Shown here: positions 29,572 through 38,989 of the stretch, piece by piece
Layout of the letters: each line of letters begins with the position of its first letter
Position numbering within the stretch: the stretch's first letter is position 1
Assembly: GCF_902806685.2 (NCBI RefSeq)
Contig: NC_048560.1
Location: 5,608,212 to 5,672,211, forward strand
DNA from: Maniola hyperantus
Taxonomy: Eukaryota > Arthropoda > Insecta > Lepidoptera > Nymphalidae
Direction: 5' to 3'
Length of the DNA: 64,000 nt
The notes under the pieces: model-generated
Databases searched by the model: none
Told to the model about the DNA's origin: nothing
Seen by the model: only the letters and a program-made list of their open reading frames with translations
Program-made: the position numbers and the translations under genes

Positions 29572-30071
29572 GTATACAAATATTATAAATGCGAAAGTGT
29601 GTCTGTCTGTCTGGTAGCTTTTCACAGCCCAACAGTTTAACCGATTTTGATGAAATTTGGTACAGAGTTACCTTACATCCCGGGGACGGACAAAGGCTAC
29701 TTTTTATCCCAGAAAATCAGAGTTCCCACGGGATTCTTAAAGGCCCATCCGTTTAAATGATTATTGTGGCTAATTCCGTTGTACACAATCTCTAAACTAA
29801 ACTAAAATGGCACGTCTAAATCTATTGCTATCCCTTTCATAATGATGCTTGCGGAAAAGGATAGCACTAGATTTAGACCTGTTAATTTAGTTTAGTTTAG
29901 AGATTGTGTACAAGAAAATCGGCCCCAATATCGGTATAGAGGTAAGGTAGTTTGCGTCTCGAAAATTTACACTACAGAGACATGCCATTTTTTTATCCCG
30001 TAAAATCAAAGAGTTCCCACGGGCTTTTTAAAACCTAAATCAACTCGGACGTAGTCGCGGGCATCAGCTAG
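29572..30071 (+). mobile_element. Helitron-like B (long variant) interrupted by MITE H
   Basis: AAATATTATAAATGCGAAAG to the 3' end GTCGCGGGCATCAGCTAG. It contains the duplicated middle (two 'TTCCCACGGG' blocks) also present at 56664-56947. MITE H copy 4 sits at 29763-29929. Confidence 0.7.
29763..29929. mobile_element. MITE H, copy 4
   Basis: TTGTACACAATCTCTAAAC on the left and GTTTAGAGATTGTGTACAAG on the right. This is the cleanest palindrome of the family, with arms spanning nearly the whole element. It interrupts a Helitron B. Confidence 0.8.
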
Positions 30072-30091
30072 TGATATTATAATATAAACGA

Positions 30092-30347
30092 CTAGCTTAT
30101 GCTCGCGACTTCGTCCGCGGGGACTACACAAATTTCAAACCCCTATTTCACCCCCTTAGGGGTTGTAATTTCAAAAATCCTTTCTTAGCGGATGCCTACG
30201 TCATAATAGCTATCTGCATGCCAAATTTCAGCCCGATCCGTCCAGTAGTTTAAGCTGTGCGTTGATAGATCAGTCAGTCAGTCAGTCAGTCATTCAGTCA
30301 GTCAGTCAGTCAGTCAGTCAGTCACCTTTTCCTTTTATATATTTAGA
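30092..30347 (-). mobile_element. Helitron-like A, full length with a long (GACT)n
   Basis: Starts TCTAAATATATAAAAGG on the minus strand, ends GCGAGCATAAGCTAG, and carries about 14 GACT units interrupted by one GAAT (30271-30323). It lies 20 bases from the end of the preceding Helitron B. Confidence 0.8.
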
Positions 30348-31497
30348 TGATAGCTTAGTGGTCAGGAAACTTTCTGTAAACTTTCAAAGTTGTGTGCCTT
30401 ATATGTGCCTATAAGGAAAACATCGCGAGGAAACTGTTCTAAAAATGTTTTAAATAAAATGTCTTTTGTTTTTTTTAACTGGTTTTATCCACACCAGGTT
30501 GGAATTCTCTTCTATTCAATCAGCTCAAAGATTTCATACAAATCTTTGTACCTTTTGTAACATTGACTCCCCAATCTTCATCTGACAAACCTGAGAGCGT
30601 GCTTAAATTTCATTAAGTTTGATTGCGTAATCAAAGAAGAATTAAACTTCTTTTGAATGGGAGGCGCTCCCATTCAATATTGGTTCATTTTTAATCGGAC
30701 ACCTTTCTATTATGAACCAGATAGGCATCGGTCCCCTATTTCCGAAATCGCGGATAGTCCGGCACGTTTCCGTCCGTACCGCACTACCGGAAAATAACCG
30801 CACCCACTCAACCGTGGTTATCTCTTCACTACACTGCGATCTTGAAATGTTCAACTCAACGGAGTAGGTATAATAGAAAAGCGCCCTGCCTCGTTTAGAT
30901 GTTAACTAGTACACAAGTTTGTCTTTCCACTACACTTGCCTGCATAATATAATATGGTGGGGGAAAGGATTGGGGTAAGTTTAGTATATCTCTTCCTATC
31001 TTCTACTATCACTTATTATATCCATATTAAGTATTATAAACGGCCCGTCAGATCTTGGAGCCCGCTTGCATCTTGGAGACGGATAATATGTGCTACTTTT
31101 TATCCCAAAGAATCTGAGTTCCAACGTGTTATCAACGCAGCTCAAACCGTTAAATCTAGAAGCATGTACTGCAAAGCTCTACCGCAAATCGTCACTATGA
31201 AAGAATTTTCGGAAAATCCAAGCGAGTCAAGCCAGGTTGAGTAATGTACCGCTATAGTATATTATATATAGCTTTTCTAAGATGGGGCATTAATAGATAG
31301 ATGAATTATAGAGATAGAATATTTAGCATTGTTTGGTAATATGAATTACGGGTATTTATTATAACTTTTATGGTTTTGTGAGCTGTACGTTAATTAGATT
31401 AGAGTGGAACTAAGCAATGAGCCAGCAGCCAAGTTAGTAATAGGTATTAATTTGAGTTGTGCACGCCAACCATTAAAGAATGGTATTTTTAATATTT
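30348..31497. other. No gene recognised, 1.15 kb
   Basis: Two short ORFs (30642-30854 minus and 30954-31244 plus) lack recognisable domains. The first carries many Arg and Cys residues but no motif. The stretch appears unique in the window. Confidence 0.35.
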
Positions 31498-31715
31498 TTC
31501 GTCCGCGTGGACTACACAAATTTCAAACCCCTATTTCACCCCCTTAGGGGTTGAATTTTCAAAAATCCTTTCTTAGCGGATGCCTGCATCATAATAACTA
31601 GCGGCATGCCAAATTTCAGCCCAATCCGTCCAGTAGTTTGAGCTGTGCGTTGATAGATCAGTCAGTCAGTCAGTCAGTCAGTCAGTCAGTCGCCTTTTCC
31701 TTTTATATATTTAGA
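31498..31715 (-). mobile_element. Helitron-like A, 3' end lost
   Basis: 5' end TCTAAATATATAAAAGG and the GACT repeat are present; the terminal GCATAAGCTAG is missing after the TCCACGCGGACG hairpin half. Confidence 0.7.
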
Positions 31716-31757
31716 TTAGATTAATAGAGAGCTATGAATCAATAATAAAAAAAAACA

Positions 31758-31806
31758 AAAAAGGCCGAGTTGAGAACCACCTCCTTTTTGGAAGTCGGTT
31801 AAAAAT
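31758..31806 (-). repeat. Repeat G fragment
   Basis: Minus strand AACCGACTTCCAAAAAGGAG then GTGGTTCTCAACTCGGCC, the 5' end of the repeat at 10000. Confidence 0.5.
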
Positions 31807-32405
31807 AAGGCATGCACTAGTTTTACTCGAAGTACAATAGCCATTGTGAATTTTGATTTTGGAAGGATTATTCTCTAGGGTTTATGGGTATACCTAGGTT
31901 ATGAAAGTAACTCGCATCATTCGAACGAAGCACAGCGTTGACATAAAGATGGGACATGAATACAAACTGAGTGTATTGTGTGAAACGAAATGATGAGGGT
32001 ACCTACTACCTACCGCCTTCCGCCTTCTGCCTACCATTCCATTAACTGTATCACAGTGTATACAGATTTCGAGGGAAAATTGTTTGGGAAATGGTTTTGA
32101 CATGTAATTGATACCTACATATTTTTTTGTCATACTCTCTATCGCCTTTGGAATAGGACATGCTGTCGTCTTTTTAAATGGACTCTACGTTTATATAATG
32201 TCATAAGCAAAACCTGTTGTGCGTAGGTAAAAAATTGTATTATTTTTTGCTAAGTTGATAATCGCCCACCTAAGTATAACTTCGGTATGGTTACAAAATA
32301 TACTGATTTAGGTCCGCAGCAGACAAAGCTTTTAGCAATCGATCGGCGATTTAGTTACAGATAGATTACGATTTACGGTATATGAACTTTTGTGACTTTA
32401 TTTTT
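31807..32405. other. No gene recognised
   Basis: No supported coding region. A short CCGCCTTCCGCCTTCTGCCT stretch near 32010 is low-complexity. Confidence 0.4.
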
Positions 32406-32431
32406 TATTTCGATACAAGTTACCCCTTGAA

Positions 32432-32520
32432 TAGAATAGAATATATTTTATTCAAGTAAACTTTTTACAAGTGCTTTTGAATCGTCAGGTAGTTTGAATT
32501 TACCACTGGTTCGGAATGCC
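32432..32520 (-). repeat. LINE Q tail inside SINE T
   Basis: GAATAGAATATATTTTATTC, TTTTTACAAGTGCTTTTGAA and CCACTGGTTCGGAATGCC, as at 29037-29182. Confidence 0.55.
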
Positions 32521-32780
32521 GTGACTGCGATCTCGTCTGGTAGTAAGTGATGATGCAGTCTAAGATGGAAAGGGTATGACAGTTTCATTGAATCCATATC
32601 CCCTACGCGGAACATTACCGGAACGCTCGCGAATAGCTCGGCGGTACGTATTTGCCGGTAGGGTGGTAACTAGCCATGTCTGAAGTCTCCCACCAGAGCA
32701 GACCAAAGATAATTTAGAAATAATAAGTTCCGAAACTGTCCCCGTCGAAACCTCCCACTTATAACACCACAGTTCCTCGT

Positions 32781-32937
32781 ATCAAATCGTCGCGGCTTCG
32801 ACGTCACAGGCAGGCGTCAAATGTTCCTGACGCTAGGTAGCCTACGAATAGCCTATTCTTCTTTGATTTCACGTCACCCATAGCCATATCGTAGATTCAG
32901 GATCAAACAGAGAGTTCCCTCACTCGGTTCACTCTGA
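32781..32937. repeat. Repeat R, copy 2, inside SINE T
   Basis: Counterpart of 7290-7458. It separates the SINE's CCCACTTATAACACCACAG block from its CTGCGCTGGGGAGG head. Confidence 0.5.
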
Positions 32938-32957
32938 CTGCGCTGGGGAGGTCGTCA

Positions 32958-33785
32958 AAATGACGTTTTTGCATGTCAAGCACGGCAAGCGTAGATTATA
33001 AATTCTGTTTGTAATGCAAGTCGCAGTCACCACGAGTGGCGCAGGGTCGTGACCCCTTGACGAGTTACATCTGCGAATACCAATGGAGACGTCAAAACAA
33101 TGATTGATTGTGACTGGATAGATTAAATATTGTGAATTAATATTGTTATTGGCTAATCAATCTCTTGCCTGGCTTGTCTATCACAGCTAAGGCCAACGCA
33201 TACAGACAGAACGGAGTGGAGGCGAGTCTTCTACATAACGAATTTAAACTCAGCTTTATGTCTATCATCAAAACATCGCCGGCCCACTACTTCTTCTCGA
33301 GTCAACGGTCACCTCAAATACGGGCAGCCCAAAAAGCCGCAACTGCGATAGCTCGGTCGGTAGCCTCGGTGAATCGGATTCTTCTACGATATCGGACTCA
33401 TTTCCGATTTGATTACGTAGAGATACTCAGACACGATTGAATATATTATGTATATTAATTTGTATACTGAAAACAAAACACGGAAGAGACTCAAAAGGTG
33501 CCTACGCCGCTATGCCAAAGTAACTAACGCTTAGTTTGAGTTGTTATCAAAAAAGATACCGCGCCTCAGTTCCATTCCACTCTGTAGGTGTGCATTGCGC
33601 CTTAGCGACCTACTCTGTCTAAAAATAACATTATTTCAGCAGCCTAAGCAAACAGTGAAGTTTAACGCCAGTGATTAACAAGATTAACGCTTAGCGCTCA
33701 GTTTAGCGATTCCTAAATCAGACTCAGTAGCCCAAACTAACAATGGCTGTTGTTCTTTCTGAGGCCCATTTGTATTTGAATCAGT
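32958..33785. other. Unassigned; one 91-codon ORF
   Basis: An ORF on + at 33165-33440 (begins MPGLSITAKANAYRQNG) has fairly even composition but no domain I recognise, no start context worth citing and no splice signals. It could be an exon or chance. The rest is featureless. Confidence 0.2.
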
Positions 33786-34262
33786 TATGGATCGTTTTCA
33801 TCATCATCATCATCATCATCGTCATCAACCGATAGCAGCCACTGCTGGACATAGGTCTCTTATAGGGACTTCCACACGCCACGGTCTTGCGCCGCCTGAA
33901 TCCAACGGCTCCCTGCGACTCGTCTGATGTCGTCCGTCCATCTAGTCACTAGTGGAGTAGTTCCAACACTGCGTCTTCCGGTGCGAGGTCGCCATTCTAG
34001 CACCTTGGGACATGGACCCCAACGTCTACCGGTTTTACGAACTATTATTATTATTATTATTATTATTTATTTATTATTTAATCAGAACGGCCATAAAGCC
34101 AATTACACTAATTAAAATACGAGTACAAACTAACATAAACATACTTACAAAAATTAACAACTTAAAATTATAAATTTTAAAAAGCAAAATTATAAATGTG
34201 CCCTAATTATAACTATGTGCCCTGCCCATTGCCACTTTTTTGCAACCCGTATGGATCGTTTT
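33786..34262 (-). mobile_element. RTE-like LINE, 5' truncated, 13-bp TSD
   Basis: TATGGATCGTTTT is at 33786-33798 and 34250-34262. Between them is the minus-strand end of an RTE-like LINE. The protein words KWQWAGH (34206-34249) and then RxDDIxR-type residues with SRREPLDSG and RPWRVEVP (33850-33925) follow the usual order, and the 3' tail is (GAT)n (33799-33820). The copy is interrupted at 34046-34210. Frames are broken, so it is dead. Confidence 0.75.
34046..34210 (-). mobile_element. (AAT)n-tailed insertion inside the RTE-like LINE
   Basis: AACTAT at 34040-34045 is repeated at 34211-34216. The insert begins with a TTA microsatellite (34046-34068), then TTTAATCAGAACGGCCATAA and AT-rich sequence. 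This looks like the 3' tail of another LINE on the minus strand. Confidence 0.6.
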
Positions 34263-34298
34263 ACAAAACTCGTATTGGTATCAGTTCAAGAATCTTGA

Positions 34299-34474
34299 CT
34301 ACTTCGTCCGCCTGGACTATACAAATTTCAAACCCCTATTTTACCCACTTAGGGGATGAATTTTTAAAAATCCTTTCTTAGCGGATGCCTACGTCATAAT
34401 AGCTATTACATGCCAAATTTTAGCCCGATCCGTCCAGTAGTTTGAGCTGTGCGTTGATAGATCAGTCAGTCATT
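34299..34474 (-). mobile_element. Helitron-like A, both ends missing
   Basis: Core from ACTTCGTCCGCCTGGACTAT to GCGTTGATAGATCAGTCAGT. CTAG and the 5' TCTAAATATA are absent. Confidence 0.65.
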
Positions 34475-34721
34475 GTTTGGTCGCTCGTGAAGTCGTCCAA
34501 CCGGTCGCTATTAGGTAAACATTGGTGTATATTTTCACCCTGGATCACAAAGTGTGCCGCACCTGGCCATTGGTGCTGCGCAATGTGCTTGAACACTTGC
34601 ATTCGATCTAGTTGTAATGTAACTAGTAGAAAGCTACGACTGCCGACAGTCCATATTTAGAGCTTTCAACTTGCAACTTAGTGCTTTGTTTGAGATGGGT
34701 CTGTACAAGATGTAACCAGTA

Positions 34722-34898
34722 GGGCGATTGTCTAAAACCTGCATCAATCATTATTACAATCTCAATTGTTCTGATTGGCTGAATTTGTGCGATTCTTGTT
34801 GCAACAATGCATTGTGGCCAATAGTGAGCGAGCATTAACCAATCAGAGATGATTGCGATCGTGACATTGTAGCTGTCAAACAACCGCGGTAGGGCCAC
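34722..34898. mobile_element. Half copy of foldback F
   Basis: 177 bases that match 4856-5032 with a single difference (GCATTAACC against GCTTTAACC). It stops inside the loop at GGGCCAC, so the second arm is absent. It is therefore not itself a foldback. Confidence 0.8.
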
Positions 34899-34982
34899 TG
34901 AACGCTAGCAAAAACGATGACAGGTGATAGTACTGATGATTACTGGTATGATACCACAAAAAAAACGTGGAAAAAATTGCTA

Positions 34983-35057
34983 TTAGGGTGCATCATCACT
35001 TGCCAGCAAGTCTGATTGCAACCAAGCGCTAGATAATAAGCGCTGTCTATAAATAAA
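34983..35057 (+). repeat. LINE K-type tail
   Basis: GCATCATCACTTGCCAGCAA, GTCTGATTGCAACCAAGCGC and ATAAATAAATAAAAA. Same tail as 23020-23073. It is followed at once by element E. Confidence 0.5.
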
Positions 35058-35059
35058 TA

Positions 35060-35274
35060 AAAACCGGTTAAGTGCGAGTCGGACTCGCACACGTAGGGTC
35101 CCGTACCATCGTACAAGGATTTTTTTTCTTTACTTTGTGCTATAAGACCTACCTACCTGCCAAAAGTACCCTATAGGTTTTCTTGACAGACACGACAGAC
35201 AGACAGGCAGACTACAAAGTGATCCTATAAGGGTCCCTTTTTTTTGAGGTACGTAACCCTTAAAAGAGTTAATA
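35060..35274 (+). mobile_element. Element E, short variant
   Basis: ACCGGTTAAGTGCGAGTCGG, GTACCATCGTACAAGG, CTACCTACCTGCCAAAAGT, a GACA repeat (35187-35211) and a CCCTTAAAAG end. About half the length of 12361-12789 through loss of the middle. Confidence 0.65.
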
Positions 35275-35620
35275 AGCGAGAATGAAAAATCGAAACATTG
35301 AATCAAGAATTGAATTTAATCAAGAAAATTGAAACCATGAAAATATAATTCTAGGTATATTCACCGTAAGCGTGGGTATGTAAGACAATGTAGAGTGACA
35401 TCGCATTATATACATTAGCCTGAGTGGAATCCTAAATGGATTTCAGGTTTTGCTTTTTACTTCGCATTGTGTTAAATGTGTAGGCATTTGAACTTTGCGT
35501 GAAAATCGCGAAAGGGATCTTCGATTCATATTTTTTTACGGATCCGTAAAATCATGGATGAGTGCACAAACGCCCTCAGTCATTCTAAATTTATTGCGGG
35601 CTGCAATTCGCTTTTGCTTT

Positions 35621-35766
35621 TCTAAATATATAAAAGAAAATTCTGACTGACTGACTAAACTATCTGTAGTAAAAGTAAGATGAACACAACACTATCAACG
35701 CACAGCTCAAACTACTGGACGGATCGGGCTGAAATTTGGCATACAGTTGTCGCGGGAATATGCTAG
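35621..35766 (+). mobile_element. Helitron-like A, internally deleted
   Basis: TCTAAATATATAAAAGAAAA, a short GACT repeat, the CGCACAGCTCAAACTACTGG block, then directly GTCGCGGGAATATGCTAG. The central 110 bases or so are gone but both termini remain. Confidence 0.7.
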
Positions 35767-35769
35767 TAA

Positions 35770-35930
35770 CAGTCACTGGTACAGTTGTGATCAAATTTTG
35801 ATTACAACTAAATTGTAAGAGTGTTTCCAACTTTTTCTTTTTAATAATGTAATAAGAAAAGGACAGACTAACTTAATTTAGAACTGTGAAACTTTGTGAC
35901 TTTAGGTACCAGTCTTGAGCGTAGTGTTAT
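35770..35930. repeat. MITE I-related fragment
   Basis: AATAATGTAATAAGAAAAGG followed by ACAGACTAACTT and the AACTAAATTGTAAGAGTGT arm resemble the ends of MITE I, diverged. Confidence 0.35.
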
Positions 35931-36175
35931 AAGTTGATTTGTTTATGGGGGCGACATAATGGCAATGTGAACCCCGGCTAAAAATAAAGATTAAAAAAAA
36001 AGAGTAGCACTAAAATATCTTCAATTAAAAAATTGTTTTCCATCTTTTTTTTAGCAATATTAAAAAAAGATGAGAACATGACGATGATGAACATCAGAAT
36101 CGACGCTAGTAGGTATAGAGCCTGACCAGTAATATAAAAAACTTGCTCTGGGGGCGCTACTAGTGTATTGTCTGA

Positions 36176-36293
36176 GACTGAGATTTATAGAGCGCATTTT
36201 GACTTTGCTCAGACTTAACGAGACAGATTTATGTATAGCTCTGTCTTGTCTTAAGTCTAAGCTAAGTCAGAGTGCGCTCTATAGATCTCACTC
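36176..36293. mobile_element. MITE N, copy 2
   Basis: ACTGAGATTTATAGAGCGCA and TGCGCTCTATAGATCTCAC are inverted ends, with AAGACAGAGC-type sequence in the middle (complement). Shorter than copy 1. Confidence 0.7.
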
Positions 36294-36719
36294 TTGGTCT
36301 ATGGTGACTGAGTATACCTATTGTGGAATGGAACTAATTTGTATAATATGTCTTGTTTAAATTAGTTCCACGGGTCTTCCGCAATTCCGTCAGGCTTTTC
36401 ATTATAATTTTGGCAGTTTCACACAATACTATTTTTGTTCGGAATGGGCCTTAGTACATAGTACACAGAGGTCGTTGAATGTAAATTGATTAATTCCAAA
36501 GACGTCATCCCGTGCCGAATTGCTGTAACGTACCCTAGTGCCTGGTTATTTGCAATTACATCAATTGGTGTGGATGAAACATTGACCTTTGCGGATTACG
36601 AACTGAGGCCGTCCGGTTATGGTACAGTATGGTACCTCTCTCCCTAATATCTGACTATACTCTATCCACGAATAGAAGTTAATATACGGCACTCTTTGTC
36701 GAATTTCGAGAAACCAACT

Positions 36720-36985
36720 CGGCTAGGCAGCGTTCAGGACGCTTCGAGATGTCTTCTTGCCCAAAATTCCTGTGCTTGAAGACTAGTCTTCGAAAAGTGC
36801 GTGTTGCCAGTGATGACATATGGATCCGAGACATGGTTGCTAACTATGAGCCCCATGAGAAAGCTCAGGGTCGCAGGGAAGGCGCAGCGTTGGAAGACCC
36901 CCCCTACTAGGTGGACGGATGACATCAAACGAGTTGCAGAGAGCTGCTGGATTCAGGCGGTGCAATACCGTGGCATGTGGAAGTC
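36720..36985 (+). pseudogene. RTE-like LINE C-terminus, internally deleted
   Basis: Encodes VLPVMTYGSETWLLTMSPM, a signature of the RTE-like reverse transcriptases common in insects. It then jumps to PPTRWTDDIKRVAESCWIQA with about 75 residues missing between. GCGTGTGGAAGTCG-type sequence marks the ORF end. A frame shift lies upstream of 36800. Opposite strand to the other RTE-like copies. Confidence 0.7.
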
Positions 36986-37035
36986 GACAAAGACAAAAAA
37001 GTCAGTCAGTCAAGAAAAACCTCTTGAATGACGTG

Positions 37036-37063
37036 GTATGATTGGATAACGATCCAATCATAC
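37036..37063. repeat. Perfect 12-bp hairpin
   Basis: GTATGATTGGAT, loop AACG, ATCCAATCATAC. No T run follows, so it is not a terminator-like signal. It may be two joined transposon ends. Confidence 0.5.
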
Positions 37064-37247
37064 GAACTTCGATGCATTTTGCGAAACGTTAACGTTGGTA
37101 ACTGAGGATACCTACTCATATCAATATTCTTAGAACTTTGAAATCATTCGATTCATCTTAATACGATTCAGTGTAGGAAGATAAATTTTATCAACATAAT
37201 CATAACAAATTAAGCAATGAATGGTTTATTAAAACTAATGCGTTTCT

Positions 37248-37301
37248 ACAGGTTTTTTTAAAACCTAAATCCACACGGATAAATTCGCGGGCTTCAGCTA
37301 G
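37248..37301 (+). repeat. Helitron-like B 3' end
   Basis: CTAAATCCACACGGATAAAT and TTCGCGGGCTTCAGCTAG, with CTAG at 37298-37301. It lies about 180 bases upstream of the proposed transcription start. Confidence 0.6.
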
Positions 37302-37476
37302 TCTCTAATAAATAAATAATTCTTGTGAATGAAAAAACATTGACCTTTAGTAGAGGATTAGGATGGGCCTCGCCCGCTCTCGTCATACGCTTCTATCTCC
37401 GGTCTTATCATTTGAGTAACATTACGATTGTTGCTGTGAGTTCATGAATTCTCTTTTAGATACCTTGTACGTTCTA

Positions 37477-37510
37477 TCAGTGTACCGCAGACACTCGTAC
37501 GAGTCGGTCG
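37477..37510 (+). promoter_or_regulatory. Initiator plus DPE core promoter
   Basis: TCAGT at 37477-37481 matches the arthropod initiator with A+1 at 37479. GGTCG at 37506-37510 lies exactly at +28 to +32 and fits the DPE consensus RGWYV. The bases between match the MTE consensus at 6 of 10 positions. No TATA box is apparent. By chance one or two such pairs are expected per strand in 64 kb, so the case rests on its position 364 bases before the best coding exon. Confidence 0.55.
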
Positions 37511-37842
37511 TGTTCTAAGGACTTGTTAATTCGTTAAGTCATTCTCCACATCGTCGTATAGTGGTTTGTGAATGGTGCGCTGATGACTAAAGTTGTTTAA
37601 TTATATTAATCAGTAAATACTTTGCGATGCTGTAGTAATTTTCCTCAACCGGTCCCGACTTATTGAACAAACTGTGTAGTATACAAATGTAAGCAAATCG
37701 CGGCGGGTTCTACGGAATAATAACATGCGGGAATTGTGAAGTGTTGAGGATTGCAGTGTTTTCACGAAAATGTTATAAGTGACTAGTGATACCAGTGTGA
37801 ACTGTGAAGTACTAGGGGATAAGAGAGAGTCAGGAGGTCGGA
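37479..37842 (+). other. Probable 5' UTR
   Basis: Between the proposed start site and ATG 37843. It contains several upstream ATGs with short frames, and no repeat elements, unlike its surroundings. The frame of the coding exon is closed upstream by TAA, so ATG 37843 is the first possible start in frame. An unseen intron could still shorten it. Confidence 0.4.
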
Positions 37843-38322
37843 ATGTACGAGGTTTCATGCGTGGCGGGGAACAAAGTAGATGCTGCGTACGCAGTCAAGA
37901 GTTTGTCCAACGTAGTTCCACCAGGGATGGGTCACACGGTGTCCGTTCAGCGCCACCATGCGCACTCGCAGTCATACAAACACAAACCTGAACCTCCTCC
38001 TGTTAGTAAACCTGACGCTTTGAAATCCCACGTAATGAGGTTGCTTAAACGTTCGAAAAGTCACACGCCAGCTACCAGGGCGGCAGAAAATCAAGTTGAT
38101 CCACGCTCGGCGTTTGATAGAAGAACAGTGTTTTCGAAACCGGTAGCGGACGAGCAAAGGCGACGGAGGAATTCTGCTGAAAGGCGTCGAAGTTCAGACA
38201 AGCGAGTGATGGTGACGATTGTTGATGGATTACCTATGGTTGTGACTGGGCAAAGAGAGCTGCCGCCACCGCCACAGCATCCACCTCCGGTCACGCACCA
38301 TCGGCATTCACACAGAGATAAG
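37843..38322 (+). CDS. First coding exon of an unidentified gene (160 codons, partial)
   Basis: Open from ATG to AAG|GTAGGT, a good splice donor at 38322/38323, ending in phase 0; the frame would stop at 38338 in the intron. I do not recognise the protein. It is hydrophilic with no signal peptide or membrane segment. Features: LLKRSKSH (67-74); a basic stretch RRRRNS (106-111) and RRRSSDKR (114-121) that could serve as nuclear signal or basophilic kinase sites; a compact hydrophobic segment VMVTIVDGLPMVVTGQ (122-137) that looks like the start of a conserved region; and a Pro/His-rich PPPPQHPPPVTHHRHSHR (141-158). It is the longest ORF in the window, not repetitive, and more GC-rich than its surroundings. 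That and the promoter upstream argue for a real exon. Downstream exons were not found. Confidence 0.65.
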
Positions 38323-38328
38323 GTAGGT
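38323..38328 (+). promoter_or_regulatory. 5' splice site
   Basis: AAG|GTAGGT agrees with the donor consensus. It is used here to end the coding exon. Confidence 0.55.
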
Positions 38329-38340
38329 TTAGAATTTTAA

Positions 38341-38655
38341 GAAGAGTTTATTCGCCGTGCGCTTCAAACAAACGTAGCCTGGTTCTCATTTGAATAGTAA
38401 CCAATCAAACTGAATGAAATTTTCTAGATACGTTCTAGGAACCAATATCTGTGTCTCCGGTTCACCAGATTTCCGTTTTTAAATATTTTGTTTTAAAGTT
38501 ACAAGAGCTCAAGGTTACATACAAATCTTCAAACCAGTGTAACTTAAAAACTAGACATTGTTGCGGAAATCTGACAAACCAAGACAAGACATTAGTTTTT
38601 AAAACGTGTTTACAAAACATTGTCTTTGGTTGCTTAATATTCAAATGAGAACGAA
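38341..38655. mobile_element. MITE S, copy 1
   Basis: GTTCTCATTTGAATAGTAAC near the left end is matched inverted by ATATTCAAATGAGAAC at the right. The middle is palindromic too (AGATTTCCG / CGGAAATCT). It starts 18 bases after the exon, inside the presumed first intron. Copy 2 is at 59798-60110. Confidence 0.65.
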
Positions 38656-38662
38656 ACTATAT

Positions 38663-38784
38663 TCTACGACAAGTCGAGGTGGCAATTGGGATATGAGACG
38701 GGGGGGACGCCCCGCACACCCGCACCGGGTTAGCACGGAGGGTGTGCGGGGCGTTCTCTCCTAGATTGCCATTTCAACGGGTTT
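38663..38784. mobile_element. GC-rich palindromic MITE
   Basis: GTCGAGGTGGCAATTGGGAT, GGGGGGACGCCCCGCACACC and CACCGGGTTAGCACGGAGGG, then TGTGCGGGGCGTTCTCTCC. Same family as 1041-1170 and 7155-7269. The CGCCCCGCACACC / GGTGTGCGGGGCG pair forms the hairpin. Confidence 0.6.
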
Positions 38785-38989
38785 GTATGGAGCGAGTGAC
38801 GGACGGGCTGTTGCCGAAATAAGCCTACACGTTTTTTTATTAATTTTAATATCGCAACAGCGTTTTCATAACGATAACGTTAAAGGTCAAGTTTAATTCT
38901 CATGAATACCGGTTATTAATATATTGTAGGGGTTTTACGCTGTAAAGTCCTGTTGGTTGTTGGTGTTTTATACTCGTAATTATTAAGGA

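Larger units (their letters stand above)
32406..32957 (-). mobile_element. SINE T with two nested insertions
   Basis: SINE T from the tail (CGATACAAGTTACCCCTTGA) to the head end GGGGAGGTCGTCA. It is broken first by a LINE Q end (32432-32520) and then by repeat R (32781-32937). The SINE resumes exactly after each. Confidence 0.65.

Noticed and set aside
33165..33440. 91-codon ORF in unique sequence
   Set aside because: No domain, promoter or splice signals. Kept only as an unassigned stretch.
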